Notes under the pieces: model-generated
What the model was told of the DNA's origin: nothing
Databases searched by the model: none
What the model saw: only the letters and a program-made list of their open reading frames with translations
Made by a program: the position numbers and the translations under genes
DNA from: Cytophagales bacterium
Lineage (GTDB): Bacteria; Bacteroidota; Bacteroidia; Cytophagales; 172606-1
Assembly: GCA_030446715.1 (NCBI GenBank)
Contig: JAUJMU010000005.1
Span: 267,709 to 331,708, forward strand
Direction of reading: 5' to 3'
DNA: 64,000 nucleotides
Shown here: one piece after another, positions 61,528 to 64,000 of the stretch
Layout: every line of letters begins with the position of its first letter
Numbering within the stretch: the stretch's first letter is position 1

Positions 61528-64000
61528 TTACTCAATAATGATGCAACGGTTATTTTTCAGATCTTCTTCTACCTTTTTATACTTTACGTCCCGTTTGATG
61601 CTGCCATCCGCGTATTGTACGCTGACAATGTCGTTTCGGTTGGCTACTTTCTGCGAACGCATCGGAACAATTTTTTCCGCGGGTGGCATGGGCATTTCGG
61701 GCATGGCCGTGTGATGCTCGTTGCCCTCTTCGAGTACTGAATGTGCCTTTTCCTTAGTTGTCTTCACGCGGGGCTGGGGTGCCGGACGCTGCTGCCGGGC
61801 TTCCCGTACCTCGTCACCCTCCTGCACCGGAATATCCGCCTTCATCAGGAAAGAAATGGTGTCGCTGTTGACGCGTGACACAAAGCGCTTGAAAAGCTCC
61901 AGGGCTTCAAATTTGTAAATCAGCAGCGGATCCTTCTGCTCGTACACGGCCTGCTGGACGGATTGCTTCAGGTCGTCCATTTCCCGGAGGTGTTCTTTCC
62001 ATTCCTGGTCAATGAGCGACAGCGTAACGGCTTTTTCAAGGGCCAGCATCAGGTCGCGGCCTTCGGTTTCCACCACTTTCTTCAGGTTGGCGGCTACGGT
62101 CAGCTGACGGATACCGTCGGTGAAAGGCACCACTACTTCTTCGATGGTCGCACCGCGCTCCCGGTACACGTCCCGCAGGACGGGCATCGCCTTCTGCACG
62201 ATGCGCTTGTTTTTTTCGAAGTAATGTTTTTCAGTTTCGATGTAAAGCTTACCGGCCAGCTGACTCACGTTTCCTTTGCCGAACTCCTCGGCAGTAATGG
62301 CGCTTTCCATGCCGAAGGTGCTCAGCACACTGAGCCTGAATCCGTCGAAGTTACCCAGGTTGTTGCTGATGATGTCCTCGCCGGTATCGTACGTGATGTT
62401 GAGCAGATCGAGTTGTAAACGGTCGCCGAACAACGCGTTGCGGCGGCGCTTGTAAATGGCCTCCCGCTGGTAGTTCATCACGTCGTCGTATTCGAGCAGG
62501 CGCTTGCGGATGCCGAAGTTGTTTTCTTCTACCTTCCGCTGGGCTCTCTCGATGGACTTGGTAATCATGGAATGCTGGATTACCTCGCCTTCTTCGAGTC
62601 CCATGCGGTCCATGAGGCGGGCAATGCGGTCGGAGCCGAACAGGCGCATGAGGTTATCATCCAGCGATACGAAAAACTGCGAGGAACCCGGGTCACCCTG
62701 ACGACCCGCACGGCCCCGCAACTGGCGGTCTACCCGGCGGGCTTCGTGGCGTTCGGTACCGATAATGGCCAGACCACCCGATCCTTTGGATTCCGGCGTC
62801 AGCTTGATGTCCGTACCCCGGCCGGCCATGTTGGTGGCAATGGTCACGGTGGAAGACTTACCGGCTTCGGCTACGATTTCGGCTTCCTTCTGGTGGTATT
62901 TGGCGTTGAGTACCTGATGCCTGATTTTACGCAGGGTAAGCATCCGGCTCAGCAGTTCGGAGTTTTCTACGGAAGTAGTACCCACCAGCACCGGCCGGCC
63001 GGCCGTAGTCAGCTCTTCGATTTCCTGCACTACGGCGTTGTATTTCTCCCGCACGCTGCGGTAAACCTTGTCTTCGCGGTCGGCCCGCACAATGTTGCGG
63101 TTGGTCGGAATCACCACCACGTCCAGCTTGTAAATCTGCCAGAATTCACCGGCTTCGGTTTCGGCCGTACCGGTCATACCGGCCAGCTTGTGGTACATCC
63201 GGAAATAGTTCTGCAGGGTAACGGTGGCGTAGGTCTGGGTAGCTTCTTCCACCTTTACGCTTTCCTTGGCTTCAATGGCCTGGTGCAGCCCGTCGGAGTA
63301 GCGGCGGCCTTCCATGATCCGGCCCGTCTGCTCATCCACAATCTTTACCTTGCCTTCGATGATCACGTACTCCACATCCTTCTCAAACAGGGCATAGGCT
63401 TTCAGCAACTGGTTGATGCTGTGAATGCGCTGAGATTTTACCGAATAATCGGAAATCATGGCCTCCTTTTTCATCAGCCGGTCGTGATCCGACAGCGACC
63501 TGTCATTTTCCAGCGCTGCCAGTTCGACGGCAATGTCGGGCATGATAAAGAAGGTGGGGTCCTCGCCGGAACCGGTAATGGCGTCAATGCCTTTTTCGGT
63601 CAGTTCTACGTTGTTGTGCTTCTCGTCGATGGTGAACAGCAGCGGCTCATCGGCTTCGGGCATCATCTTCTGGTTGTCCTGCAGGTAGAAGTTTTCCGTT
63701 TTCTGCAGCAGCACCTTGATGCCGGTTTCCCCGAGGTACTTGATCAGGGGCTTGTATTTGGGCAGGCCACGGTAGGCCCGGAACAGCGATTTGCCTCCTT
63801 CTTTCTCGTCGCCGGCAGCAATTTTCTTTTTGGCATCAATCAGGAAATCAGAAACAATCTTCTTCTGGGCATCGATCAGCCGGGCTACGCGGGGCTTAAG
63901 TTCGTAAAATTCGTGCTCATCGCCACGCGGCACGGGGCCGGAGATGATCAGCGGCGTACGGGCGTCGTCCACCAGTACGGAGTCTACTTCATCCACCATG
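61528..64000 (-). CDS. secA: Preprotein translocase SecA (5' end outside window)
   Basis: The C-terminal 823 or so residues of the SecA motor, which drives secretory proteins through SecYEG. The visible part begins at the DEAD-box MVDEVDSVLVDDARTPLIIS (Walker B), so the N-terminal nucleotide-binding half is outside; the Met at 63999 is internal. Present are the preprotein cross-linking domain, the second NBD (VLVGTTSVENSELLSRML, ATNMAGRGTDIKLTPES, GTERHEARRVDRQLRGRAGR), the helical scaffold and the wing. The tail ends CIIIE and lacks the zinc-binding cysteines of E. coli SecA. Confidence 0.97.
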   Translation of the reverse strand, partial: MVDEVDSVLVDDARTPLIISGPVPRGDEHEFYELKPRVARLIDAQKKIVSDFLIDAKKKIAAGDEKEGGKSLFRAYRGLPKYKPLIKYLGETGIKVLLQKTENFYLQDNQKMMPEADEPLLFTIDEKHNNVELTEKGIDAITGSGEDPTFFIMPDIAVELAALENDRSLSDHDRLMKKEAMISDYSVKSQRIHSINQLLKAYALFEKDVEYVIIEGKVKIVDEQTGRIMEGRRYSDGLHQAIEAKESVKVEEATQTYATVTLQNYFRMYHKLAGMTGTAETEAGEFWQIYKLDVVVIPTNRNIVRADREDKVYRSVREKYNAVVQEIEELTTAGRPVLVGTTSVENSELLSRMLTLRKIRHQVLNAKYHQKEAEIVAEAGKSSTVTIATNMAGRGTDIKLTPESKGSGGLAIIGTERHEARRVDRQLRGRAGRQGDPGSSQFFVSLDDNLMRLFGSDRIARLMDRMGLEEGEVIQHSMITKSIERAQRKVEENNFGIRKRLLEYDDVMNYQREAIYKRRRNALFGDRLQLDLLNITYDTGEDIISNNLGNFDGFRLSVLSTFGMESAITAEEFGKGNVSQLAGKLYIETEKHYFEKNKRIVQKAMPVLRDVYRERGATIEEVVVPFTDGIRQLTVAANLKKVVETEGRDLMLALEKAVTLSLIDQEWKEHLREMDDLKQSVQQAVYEQKDPLLIYKFEALELFKRFVSRVNSDTISFLMKADIPVQEGDEVREARQQRPAPQPRVKTTKEKAHSVLEEGNEHHTAMPEMPMPPAEKIVPMRSQKVANRNDIVSVQYADGSIKRDVKYKKVEEDLKNNRCIIIE

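Overview
The window is about 64 kb of chromosome from a member of the Bacteroidota. My best guess is the order Cytophagales; the genus cannot be told. The evidence is a C-terminal type IX secretion sorting domain (about 36.3-36.57 kb), Bacteroidota-type promoters (TTG ... TAnnTTTG), little Shine-Dalgarno signal, and family content typical of the phylum: RNase Y next to ZapA and PheT, TamB divergent from TsaD, a DUF2807/GIN-domain protein, a SPOR lipoprotein, and GDP-mannose dehydratase. Most of the window is well-packed housekeeping DNA.

Layout. 0-8 kb: tRNA-Asn, an HtrA/DegP-like protease, frr, a decayed M28 peptidase, rhomboid, a DUF2147 protein, rhodanese, OsmC, MetZ, and a Tat-exported oxidoreductase. 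8-15 kb: a small polysaccharide cluster (asparagine synthetase, two glycosyltransferases, a polytopic membrane protein). 15-22 kb: YifB/ComM, a lipoprotein, recR, clpS, ispH, cmk, and adenine deaminase. 22-27 kb: an accessory, decaying region with an ispH-like scrap, a secreted-protein gene cut by an IS630-type element, palindromic repeats, a beta-barrel protein and an orphan antitoxin. 27-35 kb: TerC, a GT2 glycosyltransferase, rny, zapA with a coiled-coil partner, a Uma2 nuclease, and pheT. 35-42.6 kb: a 5'-truncated subtilisin-like type IX cargo protein, tamB, tsaD. 42.7-47.3 kb: a VapBC-like pair, a cluster of DnaA-box-like sites, nrdB and nrdA. 47.4-52.2 kb: an AT-richer accessory island (GNAT fusion, ASCH protein, SIR2-like protein, MazF-type module), delimited and subdivided by one family of short palindromes. 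52.3-64 kb: an ABC/GntR/GIN operon, an M48 peptidase, an alpha/beta hydrolase, dxs, gmd, a SPOR lipoprotein and the 3' part of secA.

Two features cut across the window. First, several genes that must work (pheT, recR, nrdA) and others (rhomboid, PIN toxin, the IS-cut secreted protein) carry single-base frameshifts, almost all in homopolymer runs. Sequencing error is the simplest explanation, and I annotate these as single genes. Second, the intergenic DNA is unusually rich in palindromic and fold-back repeats of several families. One 205-212 bp element occurs twice and truncates a gene. A GCGAAG/CTTCGC family marks every boundary of the 47-52 kb island. Other fold-backs sit neatly between housekeeping genes. 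These repeats and the module-bracketing pattern are the most novel signal here.
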